Origin: Primula veris
Taxonomy: Eukaryota; Streptophyta; Magnoliopsida; Ericales; Primulaceae
Length of the DNA: 64,000 nt
Reading direction: 5' to 3'
Assembly (NCBI GenBank): GCA_963682055.1
Contig: OY821747.1
Location: 25,666,126 to 25,730,125, forward strand
Part shown: positions 33,129 through 46,091 of the stretch, piece by piece
How positions within the stretch are numbered: the stretch's first letter is position 1
Layout: each line of letters opens with the position of its first letter
Position numbers and translations under genes: made by a program
The notes under the pieces: model-generated
What the model saw: only the letters and a program-made list of their open reading frames with translations
What the model was told of the DNA's origin: nothing
Databases searched by the model: none

Positions 33129-33480
33129 ATCTTAATCGATATCCTGTTGTTTCTTTCGTGTATTGATTAATACAATTATTTATTTTTTATAAGGAATAAT
33201 GCTTTCTTGTTTTAAATTCTAAATTATATTAGAAATTGAATTACAACGGAAAAATTCCAAACAGTTTAAATTTTATTTTGAATCTTGTTGATACCAACCG
33301 TATTGGTATTCAATAAGAATCGTTCAATCCTTTTAATATCAACCGTATTGATATTTAAAAGGATAAAAGTTTAATTTTATTTTGTTTGGTAATTCTTTTA
33401 CAAACTCAAATATCAGTTTTGGTGTTTGTTTATAGAATTTATTGTACACGTATCTCATACGTTTTGTGTTGTCGTTTCAG

Positions 33481-36400
33481 ATGACAAACACGTCGCCTAT
33501 TCAGTTGCCTATCGGAAGTGAGCATGACCCAATGGTTGGTGGAGATGTCCATAACATTGGGGGCGATGCGATTGTGGGGGCTACCGCCGATGACGTGGCT
33601 GCAGCGGCTGAGGCCGCCGCGGCTGCGGCCATGGCGGATGCTACGGCCAAAGCTGAGGCTGCGGCCGAAGCAGCGGCCACAGCCAAGGCCGCAGCTAAGG
33701 CTGCGGCAAGAGCCAAGGCTGCGGCCAAAGGCAAGGCACCGATGTATTCGGCTGTGCCTACTTTGCCGACTTCTCATCTGGAGAAACCGGAAAAGTTCAG
33801 GGGAGACAACTTTAAACGTTGGCAGCAAAAGATGCTGTTTTATCTCACGACCCTGAATCTGACTAGGTTTCTCAAGGAGACTGCTCCCGTCCTAAGCGAG
33901 GACGATCTGGACGAGCAGTCGTTCTCTGCGGTTGAGGCATGGAGACATGCCGACTACCTATGCAAGAACTATATCCTGTGTGCTCTAGATGACACGCTAT
34001 TCAGTGTTTTCGAGCCCAAAGCTACTGCAAAGGAGCTATGGGAGACTCTCGAAAATAAGTACAAAGTGAATAACGCTGGCACAAAGAGATTTGTTGTCAC
34101 GGACTTTCATGAGTACCGTATGACTGACAGCAGGGGTGTCATGGAGCAAGTTGAGGAGCTCCAACTCATTTACCATCGCCTTGAGGCTGAGGGGCTAGTG
34201 ATAAACGAGCCTTTCCAGGTGGCACTCATGATTGAGAAATTGCCGCCGTCATGGAAAGACTTTCAAAACTACCTGAAGCACAAGCGGAAGGAAATGAGGT
34301 TGGAGGGGCTCATTGAGAAGCTCAATATCGAGGTGAGCAACCGTCGCTCCGTGAGGAGAGTCGGTGGTGCTGTCATCCCGATGGCAAAGGCCAATGTGGT
34401 CGAAAGCTCCAACGTCAAACGGAAACGTTTTGACACCGGAGGCAGTGCTGTTGTCGCAAAGAAATTTGCGGGAACCTGCTTTGTGTGTAACAGGACCGGC
34501 CATCGTTCCGCGGAATGTTATGACAATAAAGGCGCTGCTAAGCCTAAGCCCCCTCCGAGGAACTTCAAGGGCAAAGGGAAGAGGAAAGCTCCAGCTCAGG
34601 CTCATCTGGCTGAGGGAGGACGAGATGATGACCACTTTACTGCTGTGGTCTCTGAGGTCAATCTCGTGGGGAGCAACCCCAAAGAGTGGTGGCTGGATAC
34701 CGGCGCCACAAGCCACATCTGCTCAACAAGGTGGATGTTTAAGACCTACGAAGCAGTAGAGGGAGAAAGCTGCTTCATGGGAAATTCTGCTACTTCCAAG
34801 GTGGAAGGAAAAGGAATGGTGGTGATGAAGATGACCTCTGGAAAAGAGCTGAGGTTGACAAATGTGCTTCATGTTCCGGATATCCGCAAGAATCTGGTAT
34901 CAGGATCGGTGATGGTGAAGAACGGGTTCAAACTAGTTTTGGAATCCGATAAAATTGTAATCACCAAAAATGGTGTCTATGTAGGCCGTGGCTATATGAC
35001 CAACGGCATGTTTAAGTTAAACGTAGGGACACCTGCTCCCAATAAAGGTGCTAAAGCTGAGACTAGCACTAGCAATGTAATGACTGTTGCCCAAGAGGCC
35101 AATAAAAATTCTGAGTTTAATTATTTATTTGAGTCATTTCATTTGTGGCATGGTAGATTAGGTCACGTGAATTATAATTCTTTAAAGAAATTAATATCAC
35201 TAAAACTAATACCAAATTTCGTTTTTGATAAGCAGCACAAATGTGAGATTTGTGTAGAGGCAAAATTAACGAAATCATCGTTTCAACATGTTGAACGAGA
35301 AAGTGAACCTCTCGGTCTAATACACACGGATGTATGCGACTTAAAGTTTATACAAACGCGAGGAGGGAAAAAGTACTTTATCACCTTTATAGATGATTGT
35401 ACTAGATACTGTTACGTTTACTTAATGAGAAGTAAAGACGAAGCAGTAGAGAAATTCGCTCTTTATAAGACCGAAGTTGAAAATCAACTCAATAAGAAAA
35501 TTAAAACATTGAGAAGTGATAGAGGCGGTGAATATGAATCACCGTTTGAACAGATATGCGCTGAAAGCGGCGTTATACATCAAACCACAGCCCCATACAC
35601 TCCCGAGCAAAATGGAGTTGCTGAGCGTAAAAATAGAACGCTAAAGGAAATGATGAATGCTATGCTAATCAGTTCTGGTTTAACCCAGAACATGTGGGGG
35701 GAAGCGATACTTTCCGCTAACTATGTTTTAAACAAGTTACCACATAAGAAGCGAGAAAAGACTCCATATGAATTATGGAAAGGTCATCAACCCAGTTATA
35801 AGAACCTGCGGGTTTGGGGTTGTCTCGCAAAGGTCCTAGTTCCCACTCCTAAGAGGATGAGAATTGGTCCTAAGACGGTGGACTGTGTGTTCATCGGATA
35901 TGCACAGAATAGTAGTGCATATCGGTTTCTCGTGCACAAGTCGGACAATCCCGATGTACACGTAGATACGTATATGGAAAGCCGAGAGGCCTCTTTCTTT
36001 GAAGATATCTTTCCCCGGGAATTACCTACATCTGTACCAACTGAAGAGTTGAACAGTGAAGGAAATGTGGGGGCAAGTGAACCGACAGAGGAAGAGGAAG
36101 AGAAAGAGCCTCGGCGCAGCAAAAGGGCAAGGACGGAAACTTCCTTTGGACCTGATTTCCTAACCTTCATGATTGAAGGCAAACCGGTGACATATAAACA
36201 AGCTATGTCAACACCGGATTCCCAATATTGGGAAGAAGCTATTCAAAATGAAATTGAATCAATCATGCAAAACCACACTTGGGAACTAGTGGATCTTCCG
36301 AAAGGATGTAAGCCCCTAGGTCACAAGTGGGTCTTCAAGAGGAAGTTAAAGGTTGACGGCACGATTGAGAAATACAAGGCGAGACTTGTAGTGAAAGGCT

Positions 36401-37734
36401 TCAGGCAAACGGAAGGTGTCGATTATTTTGACACTTATGCTCCTGTCTCCAGGAAAACGTCTATCCGAATCGTCATTGCTCTCGCAGCTTTGTTTGATAT
36501 GGAAATACATCAAATGGATGTAAAGACGGCGTTTCTGAATGGAGAACTGGAAGAAGAAATTTACATGGAACAACCGGAAGGGTTTGTAGTTCCTGGTAAA
36601 GAGCACCAAGTGTGCAAACTTGTAAAGTCTCTATATGGACTCAAACAAGCGCCAAAGCAATGGCATGAGAAGTTTGATAGAATTATGCTATCAAACGGTT
36701 TTCGCATTAATGAGTGCGATAAATGTGTCTACTCTAAAGGAAGTGGAAGAGACTATGTTGTAGTCTGTCTCTATGTGGATGACATGATCATAATTGGGAG
36801 TAATGATAGAATCAGCTCCACAAAGAAAATGTTATCACAACACTTCGATATGAAGGATCTGGGTATAGCTGATGTAATTCTTGGTATGAAGATTAACAAA
36901 ACATCAGAAGGGTATGCCTTGTCCCAAAGTCACTATGTTAAACAAGTTTTAGACAAGTTTGACAAGGACAGTAAAGCTATGTCAAGAACCCCAATTGAGT
37001 TCAACTGTAACCTGAAAAAGAATTTCGGTAAAAGTGTGAATCAATTAGAGTTCTCTCGAGTCATAGGCAGTCTCATGTATATAATGAATTGCACCAGACC
37101 AGACATAGCAAACTCAGTGAGTAGACTGAGCAGATACACCAGTAATCCAAATGAGGAACACTGGAAGGCCATAATGAAACTTCTCAGGTATATGAGGTTT
37201 TCAGCCGATTACGGGCTGCACTATACCAGATATCCAGCGGTACTGGAAGGGTATTCAGATGCCAACTGGATATCAGACTCCAATAGCACAAGATCCACGA
37301 GTGGATATGTGTTTATAATGGGAGGAGCTGCTGTGTCTTGGAGATCCTCCAAACAAACATGTATTGCAAGGTCAACTATGGAATCTGAATTCATAGCGTT
37401 AGACTTAGCAACCGAAGAGGCAGACTGGCTGAGAAGTCTATTGGAAGGAATTCCAATGTGGCCGAAACCTGTTCCCGCAATAAGCATGCATTGCGATAGT
37501 CAATCAGCAATTGCACGGGCTCAGGATCATATGTATAATGGAAAGTCTCGACATATACGTCGAAGACATAAATCCGTAAGGGAATTGTTATCCAACGGTG
37601 TGGTATCCTTAGATTTTGTGAGATCAAAGGAAAACATAGCGGATCCATTAACAAAAGGCTTGACTCAAGTAGGAGTCGAGACGTCATCGAACGGAATGGG
37701 ATTAAAGCCCATTAAATTGGTGGCCCCAACATAG
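33481..37734 (+). CDS. gag-pol: Gag-pol polyprotein of Copia-A
   Basis: This intact frame of 1417 aa starts at the ATG that directly follows TTTCAG. The homologous start is conserved in Copia-B. Order: an unusual Ala/Lys-rich N-terminal segment (about residues 38-86), gag core ([19 protein letters not shown]), zinc knuckle [14 protein letters not shown] (333-346), protease [12 protein letters not shown] (catalytic Asp 406), GAG-pre-integrase HGRLGHVN with CEICVEAK, integrase core ([27 protein letters not shown]), RT ([23 protein letters not shown] at 1098-1101), RNase H ([21 protein letters not shown]). It contains everything needed for particle formation, reverse transcription and integration, and no stop codon interrupts it, so it may be competent. 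Gag and pol are fused in one frame, unlike the SIRE element. Confidence 0.95.
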   Translation: MTNTSPIQLPIGSEHDPMVGGDVHNIGGDAIVGATADDVAAAAEAAAAAAMADATAKAEAAAEAAATAKAAAKAAARAKAAAKGKAPMYSAVPTLPTSHLEKPEKFRGDNFKRWQQKMLFYLTTLNLTRFLKETAPVLSEDDLDEQSFSAVEAWRHADYLCKNYILCALDDTLFSVFEPKATAKELWETLENKYKVNNAGTKRFVVTDFHEYRMTDSRGVMEQVEELQLIYHRLEAEGLVINEPFQVALMIEKLPPSWKDFQNYLKHKRKEMRLEGLIEKLNIEVSNRRSVRRVGGAVIPMAKANVVESSNVKRKRFDTGGSAVVAKKFAGTCFVCNRTGHRSAECYDNKGAAKPKPPPRNFKGKGKRKAPAQAHLAEGGRDDDHFTAVVSEVNLVGSNPKEWWLDTGATSHICSTRWMFKTYEAVEGESCFMGNSATSKVEGKGMVVMKMTSGKELRLTNVLHVPDIRKNLVSGSVMVKNGFKLVLESDKIVITKNGVYVGRGYMTNGMFKLNVGTPAPNKGAKAETSTSNVMTVAQEANKNSEFNYLFESFHLWHGRLGHVNYNSLKKLISLKLIPNFVFDKQHKCEICVEAKLTKSSFQHVERESEPLGLIHTDVCDLKFIQTRGGKKYFITFIDDCTRYCYVYLMRSKDEAVEKFALYKTEVENQLNKKIKTLRSDRGGEYESPFEQICAESGVIHQTTAPYTPEQNGVAERKNRTLKEMMNAMLISSGLTQNMWGEAILSANYVLNKLPHKKREKTPYELWKGHQPSYKNLRVWGCLAKVLVPTPKRMRIGPKTVDCVFIGYAQNSSAYRFLVHKSDNPDVHVDTYMESREASFFEDIFPRELPTSVPTEELNSEGNVGASEPTEEEEEKEPRRSKRARTETSFGPDFLTFMIEGKPVTYKQAMSTPDSQYWEEAIQNEIESIMQNHTWELVDLPKGCKPLGHKWVFKRKLKVDGTIEKYKARLVVKGFRQTEGVDYFDTYAPVSRKTSIRIVIALAALFDMEIHQMDVKTAFLNGELEEEIYMEQPEGFVVPGKEHQVCKLVKSLYGLKQAPKQWHEKFDRIMLSNGFRINECDKCVYSKGSGRDYVVVCLYVDDMIIIGSNDRISSTKKMLSQHFDMKDLGIADVILGMKINKTSEGYALSQSHYVKQVLDKFDKDSKAMSRTPIEFNCNLKKNFGKSVNQLEFSRVIGSLMYIMNCTRPDIANSVSRLSRYTSNPNEEHWKAIMKLLRYMRFSADYGLHYTRYPAVLEGYSDANWISDSNSTRSTSGYVFIMGGAAVSWRSSKQTCIARSTMESEFIALDLATEEADWLRSLLEGIPMWPKPVPAISMHCDSQSAIARAQDHMYNGKSRHIRRRHKSVRELLSNGVVSLDFVRSKENIADPLTKGLTQVGVETSSNGMGLKPIKLVAPT

Positions 37735-38291
37735 GCAACCCAACCTAAACGGAATATTTCCTGATAGGTTCAAAGGGAAACTGAACTGTGAGGGCAACTG
37801 AACAAAGCACTCGGGAACCTGGGGTTCCCAGCCCATTTCCGTGATGACAGAGTGATAGACCTGTACCATTGTAAGGGTGAGCTTGAGGCTCTTAATGATC
37901 CAAGTAACTCGACGGTCGAGTAAAGTGAGTCAGGACACTTTCGACTTGGAACACCTATAACGAGTGTGTAAGGCCGGTACCATGTGATGAGCTTGGGCTA
38001 ATTCACTAGAGCACTCAGTTGAAGTTGCCAAGGCAGTTCAGGCCAAATATGGACAACAACTAAAGGGCCTAGTACGTGGGTAGAGAGGGCACTGTGCGGG
38101 TGCCATTCTGGGATACACAAAGCTTGATGGTTCAAAGCTTTACAGCTACCTAATAGCAGTATTCTGGGTGGTATTCCGCTACGGCAGGTTCAAGGCGCGC
38201 GCTACCTGACCTTAGGCAGTGAACTTTTGCGGTTCTCTTGATTTGCATTTAGGACATGGGCTTTCGAGCCAATTGCATTCATGTGGGGGAT
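37735..38291 (+). other. 3' untranslated region of Copia-A with conserved hairpin and polypurine tract
   Basis: The non-coding segment between pol and the 3' LTR is conserved in Copia-B (53829-54305), for example in GAGTGATAGACCT, GGGTGAGC, TGAGGCTCTTAATGA, GCCAAATATGGACAACAAC and the hairpin CAGGT-TCAAGGCGCGCGCT-ACCTG (38185-38208). The purine tract GGGGGA (38285-38290) precedes the LTR by 1 bp. Conservation without a reading frame suggests an RNA function such as packaging or priming. Confidence 0.6.
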
Positions 38292-39717
38292 TGTTGGAAA
38301 AATGTAGGAAAACATGTATTTTATACATGGTTGTTCCAAGTGGTCAGGGACCATCTTTGATTCAATTTTCAATGCGACTCCTCAGTTTTTCTGAGGCCAT
38401 ACTCAATGCGGTTGAGTAGCTCGTACGACTAGCTTCACAACGGTATATCGCATGACCTATTCGGAGGAAGGGTGTGAATGATAATTGGACTCGAAAGTTG
38501 GTACTCGAAAGAGGCAATAAAGCCAATGCTGGAAAATGAGAAAAGAAATGGGATTTAACCCATGAGGGTTATCCCACATTGGAAAATCATGAGTGATTTT
38601 TACAATATATATACTAGGGTATCCCATGTGGATATCAAGTAGTATGTCCATATACACATGTGTGTATTGTGTACCACACATGGGCTTGCTCGACGGACGG
38701 GCTTGTTCGACGGGTTTTTAACTCAACGGGAAAAGCGCGCCTGTTCGGGAAAAGCGTGCATGTTCGGGAAAAAGTGCGTCTGTTCGGGAAAAGCGTGCAT
38801 GTTCGGAAAAAGTGCGCATGTTCGGGAAAAGCTTCCAGCAAAGCTGTAACTGTTGCAATAAATATGATTTGATTGCAAAGTTAATACTGCAGTTTCGAAT
38901 TTCGAAAACTGACAGTAGTAAAGTGACCTTAATGGCTGAGATACTCAGCAAGCCTATAAATAGGCAGACCCCCCCCCCCCCCCCCCCCCACATGTCAAAT
39001 AGACAACATTCTGAATAAAATACAGAAGCATATATCATCTCTCAAAAACAGCATTACATTTTAGAACCAGAGAGAACCACCCACCAACAGCTCGACCTTG
39101 ACTCGTCGCCAGTTTTCGGCGAGTCATCCGAGACGTTGTACCTTGGGATCGAAGCGCCAACGCAACCAGAAACCTTAAGGTGGTTGGGCGAATATCGGTT
39201 AAGGGCATACTGTTAACAGTAGTCTCGTCTTATTTTATTCTATTCTGTCCATTTCATTTACGTCTTTTAATTCTGTCCATTTCATTTACGCATTCAATTC
39301 TGTCCTTTTTATTTTAGTATTTCAATTGCTGTCATTAGCTGTAGCTTTATATTCTGTTTGTACTTATCTGTAATTAGTTTAAAGTTATGTTTTTTGCTGT
39401 AATTACTATTCTGTAATTTAATTCTGTAATTAGAATAGTTTCAATTCAGTCCTGTAATTTCAATTTCAAACAGAACAGTCCGGCTGTTAAGTTTGTACTT
39501 TCCAGTCCGGCAGTTTCTATTTATTGCAATTCAGTACATCAGATTATTAATTAATAATAATCTGATAACGTTTGCTTTAATTATTTTCAGTACCTACATG
39601 TTGTAATCAGTTTATTGTATTTCATTTGGAAATTAATAAAGATTACACTGGTTTTAATTAATTCTTGTTTAGTCCTTTTATTATTATTAATTGTTATTTC
39701 GTACACGGAAACCAACA
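38292..39717 (+). repeat. 3' LTR of Copia-A
   Basis: This 1426-bp copy of the 5' LTR has the same TGTTCGGGAAAAGCG array (about 38736-38835) and a C-run of 21 bases (38969-38989) instead of 12, which explains the 9-bp length difference. Confidence 0.95.
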
Positions 39718-39722
39718 GTAAC

Positions 39723-42700
39723 TTATAGGTATCACGAGTTACGACTGTCACCTAAGTTGCCTTTTTCTTTTTATTTTAGTTGTGTTGCAAGTCAAATTAG
39801 TCCGAGTCAAGTTGGATTCCCCTCGAGAATCAACTCTTACATTTGATCCCAATCCTGAGAATCGGAGAATGGTTTGGTCGCGAAAGATCTGATATATCGG
39901 ATCTAAAGTTCATTTCACGAAATATTCAGGTGGGGAGAAGATTGGTGTTGGAGAAGGTTGTGATTTTTGAAAAAATTTGCACCCTTGTACGTAGTATGAA
40001 TTATAGGATTTCACATAAATTAACCATTACGAAAATAGATCATAAATATAATCCTAAATACAGATTAATTAAGGTTAGCGAGAACCTTTGTCTTGTAGAC
40101 CTAGGACCCCTCACCAAATGATATACTTGGCCTGCCTTTTCTCAAAAAGGTCACCTGGATCCTATTGGAGTTAAAAAAAAAAAAAATTCAAGCAATAAAG
40201 ACCAAATTTGTTACCAAGCTGCGCCAAATGACAAATGTTGCGACTAAAATAGAAATTTATCGTCATGCCATCTGCAAATAAGGCGTTGAGAAATTTATAT
40301 AAATTTGTCACTATTTTCGCCTACAATCTGAGATGGTTTTGTAGTACTGTGATCTACTGCTTTTTATTTTCTTCGAAAAATTCCAAGGCTCCTAGCCGGA
40401 AATTAAGGTTCAGTCCTTACTTATACGACTTAAACTTACCTAAGAGGAAACTGTGTTATGTGCTACTTTTTGAATTATTTTAATCTTCCCTCAGAGAAAT
40501 TTCTCATATTAAAAAAATAGTACAATATATGCATGCATGCAGCAGTCCAATAAGAATTCCAAAAAACACAGTTGACCACACTGTTCAGACATGGCCATGT
40601 TCTCAATAATTAATTTATATTTTATTCACAATAATTTACATTTTATGAGCATCTACTAACGCACTTTGTAATTTTCAAATAAAATCTAGTAATCTATCAA
40701 CGTGCTTTATGCATGTATATATTGTTTAGTAAATTAAGAACCCGGTAGTACTACATAATTAGTTATTTCTTTGTCAATAAAGATTAGTTTTTTTTCGCAG
40801 ATTAATTAATTAGTGTAACGTGAATACGTGATACTTGGATCCAAGTCCAGACTTCATTTACTATGATTTATGGTAAATGTATTTTGTTCAGTAATTGTAT
40901 CCTGGGTTATATATGCTCAGATTTTGTTCAGGTCGTTGTGGTTTTCTCTTCTTTTGTTCAACAAATTTTCTTCCTCGAGGATGAATTATAATAAATAAAA
41001 CAAACTTATAATAACTTAGATTTATATGAGAGTAAAAAGTCACGACAAAAAAAATCTGTGATTTACACATGTTATGTGACCAGAAAATCATCACCACCAA
41101 ACACCAAGTAAACTGTACGTATCTTTCGGATGAACCAAAAAGTCCAAAACAATAGACAAACTACTCTTTATGGGATTGTGATCAAGTCATTACAACTATC
41201 GCACCACCACCATTGCTTTTCCTCTTTCTGTCTCGCCAGACCGCACAATTTGCGTATAGCAAAATTTCATATTTTATTTTAGATATTTGATTTGAATCCC
41301 TTTATGTCTTTTACTTTGTTTGAGTTTACTTAGCTATTGTCTATTACAAGTTGGAATGATTTAGGTAACCAAATTTGAGTTCGAGTGCGTTTGTGCCTTT
41401 TATTTTATTTGTCGTTAGCCCCTCAAAACTCGTTCCCGGGACAAATTGAACTTTGTATTAGCGCAAGTTAATTATTAAAAAAAAAACATTACTATTAGCT
41501 TAACTTACTCAAAATCATTACTAATCATGTATTATAAAATATTATATAATGGTTTTCAAAATCATACTCCGCGTCGTATCAATTGGCAAGTTTTTTGATT
41601 GGTATGTCTAATCCAAGTCATTTCAGTTGGTAAGTTTTGTGAGTTATAAAATTTGGTGATAAAAAGTTAAAAACCATTTTTTTATAAAAAATATCTGGTA
41701 TCAGTTAATGTTCGCATGATGTCAGTATATATCATTTCTAAGGGGAAATTATTATTCAAAAACTGTAGTCATTGTGCTGTATAGAAGTGACGGAAGTAGA
41801 ACTTAACGTTCGGTGGAGGTCGTTGTGAAAAATAATTGAGTAAAAAATTGTAGCATAAGAGAGTTTTGAACATGTGTCTTATAGTTAATTAATGTGAACC
41901 TGTACCATTACACTACTAAGGTTACAACTAAATTTGAAGTAATTATATTTAACTCTAAATTTTAAAAATTATATGTATAAAAAAAATATTTTGAAATTTT
42001 TTGAATTGGCGGCGGCACCCGGTCGCCCCCAAATCCGCCCTTGTATACTAGTCACTAGAAATAGGAAATAGAATTAGTATATATATAGGGAGATGTTATA
42101 TGAATATCAACTTAAATATTAATTTACACATTTTTTTTTGTAAAAAACGCTCCAAATTAAGATTTGGTTAATGCAAATCTTCACGGTTTCACGACGGAAA
42201 CACAAATATGCGTCTTGTTTTTTTTTCCCGAGATGTATAATGATATTTTTTGAATTTATATATATATATAATATATATTTATATATATATATAATATATA
42301 TTTATATATATAAGAAAATCTGTAAAAAAAAAAAATCAAAAAAAAAAAAAAATCCATCTGCATAGACAAATGGAGAGAATCTTAGTCGACGGAAAATTAT
42401 TTGTATATACTTAATCAACACCCATCTCAATGAATTTAATAATTTGACCAACGGCATCAGTTTACTTATATCACCAATTTACCTTAAATATAAGATCATT
42501 GTTTTAAAATTATACACGTATCAATTTACTTATCCATTATATTAAATATATATGAACTCAAATATGCCTCAAATAAAAGTGATATCAATAGATTTTCTTA
42601 TAATTAAAATAATAATTTTTTTCTTTTAATTTTCTCTAATTTATTTGTATTTTTCACATATAAATTAATAAAATAACAAAAAGATGAGTTGTATAGTTGT

Positions 42701-42859
42701 GATAGAGAAATTAATAAGTAAGCTGATAATTTATATAAAACAAAACGTTTACTTATAAGTTGTAAAAATGTATTTTTTACTTTAAATATAAGAAAACGTC
42801 TAATTTGTCGCTATTTGATGTGGTTGCTCTTAGTCAACTATATACACATTTTACCTCAG
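39723..42859. other. Intergenic DNA, no gene recognised
   Basis: AT-rich DNA contains a TATA/ATAT-rich low-complexity stretch at about 42257-42312 followed by A-runs, and short frames only. The frame at 39843-40121 (92 codons) has no recognisable motif and I do not call it. Confidence 0.5.
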
Positions 42860-43233
42860 CGTAAAATGCAAATAACCCCTCAAACTATAGTTGATTTACA
42901 TATAACTCCTATGAATGTAAAAACAAGTAAATTTCTAGGAATGACAAAAAATAATAATTGTTTCCACTAAAATAAATAAATAATATCTTCTAATGACTTT
43001 TGTACTATAATTTTTTTATTAGATTGTGCATATTGACAAACTGCATATATCAAACAAATAAGTATGTAAAACTAACAAATAAATAGTACATAGTTAGGTC
43101 ATTAGAAAGGTGAACTAATTGGGGCTTAAATGCAAAAGTTTGTAGTTAATGGGGACTAATTGCAAATGATGATATTTATTGGGGGCCATTTACAAATGAT
43201 ACATAGTTCCAGGGGTTATTTGCATTTTACCCT
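42860..43233. mobile_element. Small inverted-repeat element (MITE-like)
   Basis: The left end CGTAAAATGCAAATAACCCC and the right end, read on the minus strand, GGGTAAAATGCAAATAACCCC form an inverted repeat of roughly 30 bp. Flanks TTACCTCAG (42851-42859) and TTATCTCAG (43234-43242) match at 8 of 9 positions, compatible with a Mutator-type 9-bp duplication. It has no coding capacity. The exact ends are uncertain by 1-3 bp. Confidence 0.55.
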
Positions 43234-43242
43234 TTATCTCAG

Positions 43243-43789
43243 TTCTCAAACTTTACTTAGTAATAATAGTAAAAAATTACCCCCTGAAAGTTAAAACAAA
43301 TTAACCCCACATCTTTCACTTTTAGTCCAAAAAACCCACTAAATAAAATATACTTAACAAAGAAAACTTTAAAATTGGCACAGAAACTCAGTACTGCTTT
43401 AGTTTGAAAGCAATATTTAGTAGATCAAACAAATTAAGAAAGTTATGCACATGCACTGAAGACGGTTAAAATTTTCTCTTCGAACTACCAAATTAACAAC
43501 AACAAAACTTACTTTAAGGGTGACCATGCATGTTAGAATCTTAAACCATGCATGTGGGTATATTTTTAACTTTGTGAGGTACGTATTATTTTTTGTCAAA
43601 ACCTGATGAGTACTGTTTATTTATAGTAATATACTTATAATTAGTACTAAAAAATTAAATAGTCAACACACACATAATTTAGCAACTGCATAGTAGTACT
43701 TCTTCATATGAGATAAGCTATGACTACTTAAGACTCTCTTTAGTCTTTATTGAACTCAAATCTCCCTAAAAAAATCAAATAAACTAGCA
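43243..43789. other. Upstream region of the TBL gene
   Basis: AT-rich sequence should contain the TBL promoter. I see no clear TATA box at a convincing distance. A pyrimidine-rich leader (ACTCAAATCTCCC) precedes the ATG. Confidence 0.4.
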
Positions 43790-46091
43790 ATGGGCAGAAG
43801 ACATATGCTGAATAGCACCACAACCCTTGTCACGTATTTACTTTTACCATTATTACTCATTTTACTACTCATTTTTTTCACTCGCCCGTTTCTTGGATAT
43901 TATTATAGTAGCAATTTTCCTGAATATAATTTGGAAAAGAAAACAACTTCAAGTATTTACCATGTTCCAGAAAAAAATTACTGCGACTTATTTTCAGGAG
44001 ATTGGGTACCGAGTTTAGAACCGCTGTATTATACAAACACGACTTGTACTAAGATACATGATCATCAGAATTGTTTAAGACATGGGAGGCCTGATACAGA
44101 TTTTTTGAGGTGGAGGTGGAAACCGAAGGAATCGGGCTGTGTACTACCTGTTTTTAACCCGGTCCTGTTTCTAGAGCTTATGAGGGGAAAATCATTGGCT
44201 TTTGTGGGAGACTCGTTGGCTAGGAACCATATGCAATCCTTGTTATGCATGTTATCTAAGGTATTCTTTGGTCTACAATGGCACTACATTAGTGTATACT
44301 ACTACTATGAGTGGGTGTAAATTAAGTCATGTTAAAATACATTATGATTTTGTTATGTTAGTGTTGGCACAATGATCCTTAAAGCTCTTACATTTAACTA
44401 TGTTAGTTAAGACAAACCATAATACTTTTCCTACATTTTTACATTACTAATAAGCTACAAATTCTATTCCGGAGATATTTCACGAAAAAAAAGTTCTATT
44501 CCCCTTTTTATATATAATACTTTATATTTATCTCGAGTTTTTTTTTACCGTGGTCTTCGATTAGTCTTTTCGGAAATCAATTAAAATCTGAAATACCATG
44601 CATCATCCCGGTTTTTCATCCAAAAAACTTAATAATAATGTATATTCATCTCTCTTTTCAATGCCATGAACTACACTCTCTTTTTGTATGCTTATAGCTT
44701 TGGAAATTTTATAGTGTACCAACATTTCCATATAATCAGTTTCATAACTTATTTGTGTTTTCAGTTTCTTAGACATATTTATTATCATAAGACTAGTTTA
44801 AGGCACAATTTTAGTATTATTAATCAGACAGACAAGTTGAGCGTTTATAAATTGACCTGATTTTGTTTTATTTTTACTTTTTAAGAGGGTCGGCCAAAAC
44901 TAACCAACCTTGTAGGATTCATTTCTCCTAAATGAATCGTCTGGCAACGGACCTATAGTCAGTCGCTAATATTATGAGTTATCTGTCTTGGAAATTATAA
45001 ATTATGAAGTTCGAGTAATTAGCTTGCTAAAACAACATGGACTTAAAAAGCCGATTAATTATAGGGAGAATCGGTGCAGAGAGATTTAAAAATTATAACG
45101 CTTCCAAAACCTAAAACTTGAACAAAAATGTAGCGAATTAAACTATCAGTCGGATTCAGCATGTATTTCATAACAAACATCCCTATATGAACAGGCCATC
45201 CCACGAATTAGTGAGGGGGAAAACCTAGCTATAGTACCTAACTACTCACCATTAGAAGTAATTCAAGGAAATAAGGAATTACCTCCATTAATTGAATTCT
45301 ACTGTATCATCTTTTTTGACCAGTAGGTTGAAGACCCTATAGATGTTTCCGAGGAAAAAAATGAAGGGGCGCAGTTTAAACGCTACGAGTACAAAAATCA
45401 CAACTTCACAATCGAAATTTTTTGGTCGCCTTACTTGGTAAAAACAACCCAAACAGACCCTAATGATATGGCTAAACCTTTCAACGTGTACCTTGACGAG
45501 GTCGACGAAAACTGGACCAACAGAATCGACAATTTCAACTACATAATCATCTCTGCTGGTCAATGGTTTGTAAGGAGCAGCATGTTCTACATTAACAACC
45601 AGCTCATAGGTTGTTTGTGGTGTGATAGAAAGGATATTACCCAACTAAGAGAAGATTTTGGCTTTCAAATGGCTTATAAAATGGCACTTAAAGCTATATA
45701 TACTACGGATAATTATAAGGGTGTGATATTTTTAAGGACGTTTGCCACATCGCACTTTGAGCACGGGTCGTGGACAGGAGACTGTGCTAGGACAAAGCCA
45801 TATGAGGAAAACGAGACACGTTTGGAAGATAAGAGTTTAAATCTGTACAATGTACAAATTGAGGAATTTAAAAAGGCGGAAAAAATAGGGAGAGTTAAAG
45901 GGATGAAATTTAGACTCATGGATGTAACTCGAGCTATGCTTAGGAGACCAGACGGTCACCCTGGTAGATATTATGGAAAAACGAATCCGAAATGGGCAAA
46001 TGACTGTGTGCATTGGTGTATGCCTGGACCTGTGGATACTTGGAATGAAATTTTGCTGGAACTGTTGAAAAGAGAGGAAACCAAGTTGTAG
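43790..46091 (+). CDS. Trichome birefringence-like (TBL) polysaccharide O-acetyltransferase
   Basis: Two exons, 43790-44260 and 45327-46091, join in phase 0 (AAG|GTATTC donor, TAG acceptor) to give 411 aa ending in TAG. Residues about 9-37 are a Leu-rich membrane anchor ([17 protein letters not shown]), so the protein is probably a type II Golgi protein. The TBL domain starts at [11 protein letters not shown], followed by [19 protein letters not shown]. The nucleophile motif GDS is at 140-142 ([17 protein letters not shown]). The DUF231/PC-esterase part ends with the second motif [16 protein letters not shown] (D383, H386). Both catalytic motifs are present, so the enzyme is probably active in O-acetylating a wall polysaccharide such as xyloglucan, mannan or pectin. 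The sequence cannot decide which substrate. [12 protein letters not shown] resembles the TBL19-TBL27 group. The intron is 1066 bp. I see no frame break. Confidence 0.88.

Larger units (their letters stand above)
31712..39717 (+). mobile_element. Complete Copia LTR retrotransposon (Copia-A)
   Basis: LTRs at 31712-33128 (1417 bp) and 38292-39717 (1426 bp) start TGTTGGAAAAATG and end GGAAACCAACA. Flanking 5-bp duplications are GTAAC (31707-31711 and 39718-39722). One long gag-pol ORF of 1417 aa is intact. A purine tract precedes the 3' LTR. By eye I count about 15 substitutions between LTRs (about 1%) plus a C-run length change from 12 to 21. That suggests insertion several hundred thousand years ago. 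No canonical tRNA-Met primer site follows the 5' LTR. It belongs to the same family group as Copia-B (47590-55937). I do not assign a lineage name. Confidence 0.95.

Noticed and set aside
33439..33856. Long frames opposite or overlapping the Copia Gag N-terminus (also 49440-49824)
   Set aside because: They result from the GC-rich triplet repeat that encodes Ala in the true frame.
39843..40121. 92-codon frame downstream of Copia-A
   Set aside because: No recognisable motif, no start context or partner exon; probably chance.
42171..42365. 64-codon frame with Tyr/Ile/Lys repeats
   Set aside because: Translation of the TATATA low-complexity stretch and A-runs.
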